In this document: positions 63,485 to 64,000 of the stretch, piece after piece
How the letters are laid out: every line of letters begins with the position of its first letter
Position numbering within the stretch: the stretch's first letter is position 1
Assembly (NCBI RefSeq): GCF_021130785.1
Contig: NC_060207.1
Coordinates: 103,838,001 to 103,902,000, forward strand
Reading direction: 5' to 3'
From: Homalodisca vitripennis
Taxonomy: Eukaryota > Arthropoda > Insecta > Hemiptera > Cicadellidae
Length of the DNA stretch: 64,000 nucleotides
The notes under the pieces: model-generated
What the model was told of the DNA's origin: nothing
Seen by the model: the letters and a program-made list of their open reading frames with translations, nothing else
Database searches by the model: none
Made by a program: the position numbers and the translations under genes

Positions 63485-64000
63485 TTTTAGTCCCAATTGG
63501 TTCAAACTACTATACTATATGAAAGTCTTTTACTGTTTAATATTTACAAGAAGTGACCAGTCCAGAGAATTTACAGAAAAGGGCAGAGGGTGCAGTGGCA
63601 GTATCTCTTCTGGACTGGGTATTTTTCTATAAAATAGTAATTTGTGGCATTAATCTACGTAACTACCATAATAACATAACATTTGTTTTTGATCAAATTA
63701 TCACTTTCACAAAATGTTTAGTAAATCAAAAGTTTATAATTAGAAAGGTATTCAACTATTCTTTTTCATCAGAAACTCATTTTCAATATGACAACATAAA
63801 TAATTGGTTTAATAAGAACTAACAGCTGGTGAAAGCTTAAAAATAACCATTCATTAGTGACTGTGAAGACCTGCTCTTAAAAAAAATCATTTTATATTTA
63901 ATTAGTTTTTTTTTGTTTATTGTTTTGTAGTCATCTATTTAAGATCCTAAACAGTACATAAACAATGTGGGTGTAAGTTTCTTGTTTATGTACTGGGTCT

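Larger units (their letters stand above)
47111..64000 (+). other. MFSD14: MFSD14 intron 3 (incomplete)
   Basis: Holds the satellite-like array, the PIF/Harbinger element and the Polinton. 47111-47800 and 63485-64000 show no gene or repeat. Confidence 0.75.

Noticed and set aside
63304..63522. Open frame across the right TIR
   Set aside because: The same TIR sequence read from the other end; it runs out of the element into host DNA.

Overview
The window is AT-rich, intron-bearing animal DNA, most likely from an insect. Two conserved host genes were recovered exon by exon: Nelf-E (negative elongation factor E) on the minus strand, and the first three coding exons of an MFSD14-type (HIAT1-like) major-facilitator transporter on the plus strand. 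Species and order cannot be fixed from this sequence; a hemipteran-like, transposon-rich genome would fit but is a guess.

Layout. 1-3082: decayed non-LTR and mariner fragments and anonymous DNA. 3083-5383: large terminal coding exon of a proline-rich, tail-anchored membrane protein that I do not recognise; its 3' end meets the 3' end of Nelf-E tail to tail near 5.5 kb. 5659-25081: Nelf-E, six coding exons (816 bp including the stop), with introns filled by nested transposons: mariner, piggyBac interrupted by a non-LTR element, a long inverted repeat, TTAA-flanked MITEs, a possible Helitron end, a DD41D mariner, a hAT element and a pogo-type MITE. 25082-30732: intergenic, with a degraded Ty3/gypsy pol and non-LTR fragments. 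30733 onward: MFSD14 exons 1-3, with introns holding more MITEs, a second DD41D mariner with very long terminal inverted repeats, and non-LTR remnants.

The centre of interest is 50424-63478, a 13,055-bp Polinton/Maverick (adintovirus-like) element in intron 3 of the MFSD14 gene. It has 164-bp terminal inverted repeats that look identical, 5'-AG...CT-3' ends and a perfect 6-bp target duplication (catctg). All genes lie on the plus strand: retroviral-type integrase; protein-primed DNA polymerase B with a long N-terminal extension (zinc-finger-like repeats and four acidic-hydrophobic DFD[ML]SML motifs); genome-packaging ATPase; a 0.6-kb array of about 27 units carrying an AAACGT-N6-ACGTTT palindrome; a protein ending in a parvovirus-type phospholipase A2 domain; double-jelly-roll major capsid protein; small basic core-like protein; adenain-type cysteine protease; a coiled-coil protein; and a single-jelly-roll penton-like minor capsid protein. 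Integrase and polymerase would serve insertion and copying; ATPase, protease and capsid genes form a virion-building module. Three one-base frame breaks (two in polB, one at the core/protease junction) suggest recent decay or homopolymer sequencing error rather than old inactivation.

Just upstream, a 113-bp satellite-like array (47.8-50.2 kb) is split by a PIF/Harbinger element with a TTA target duplication, which gives a readable order of insertion.
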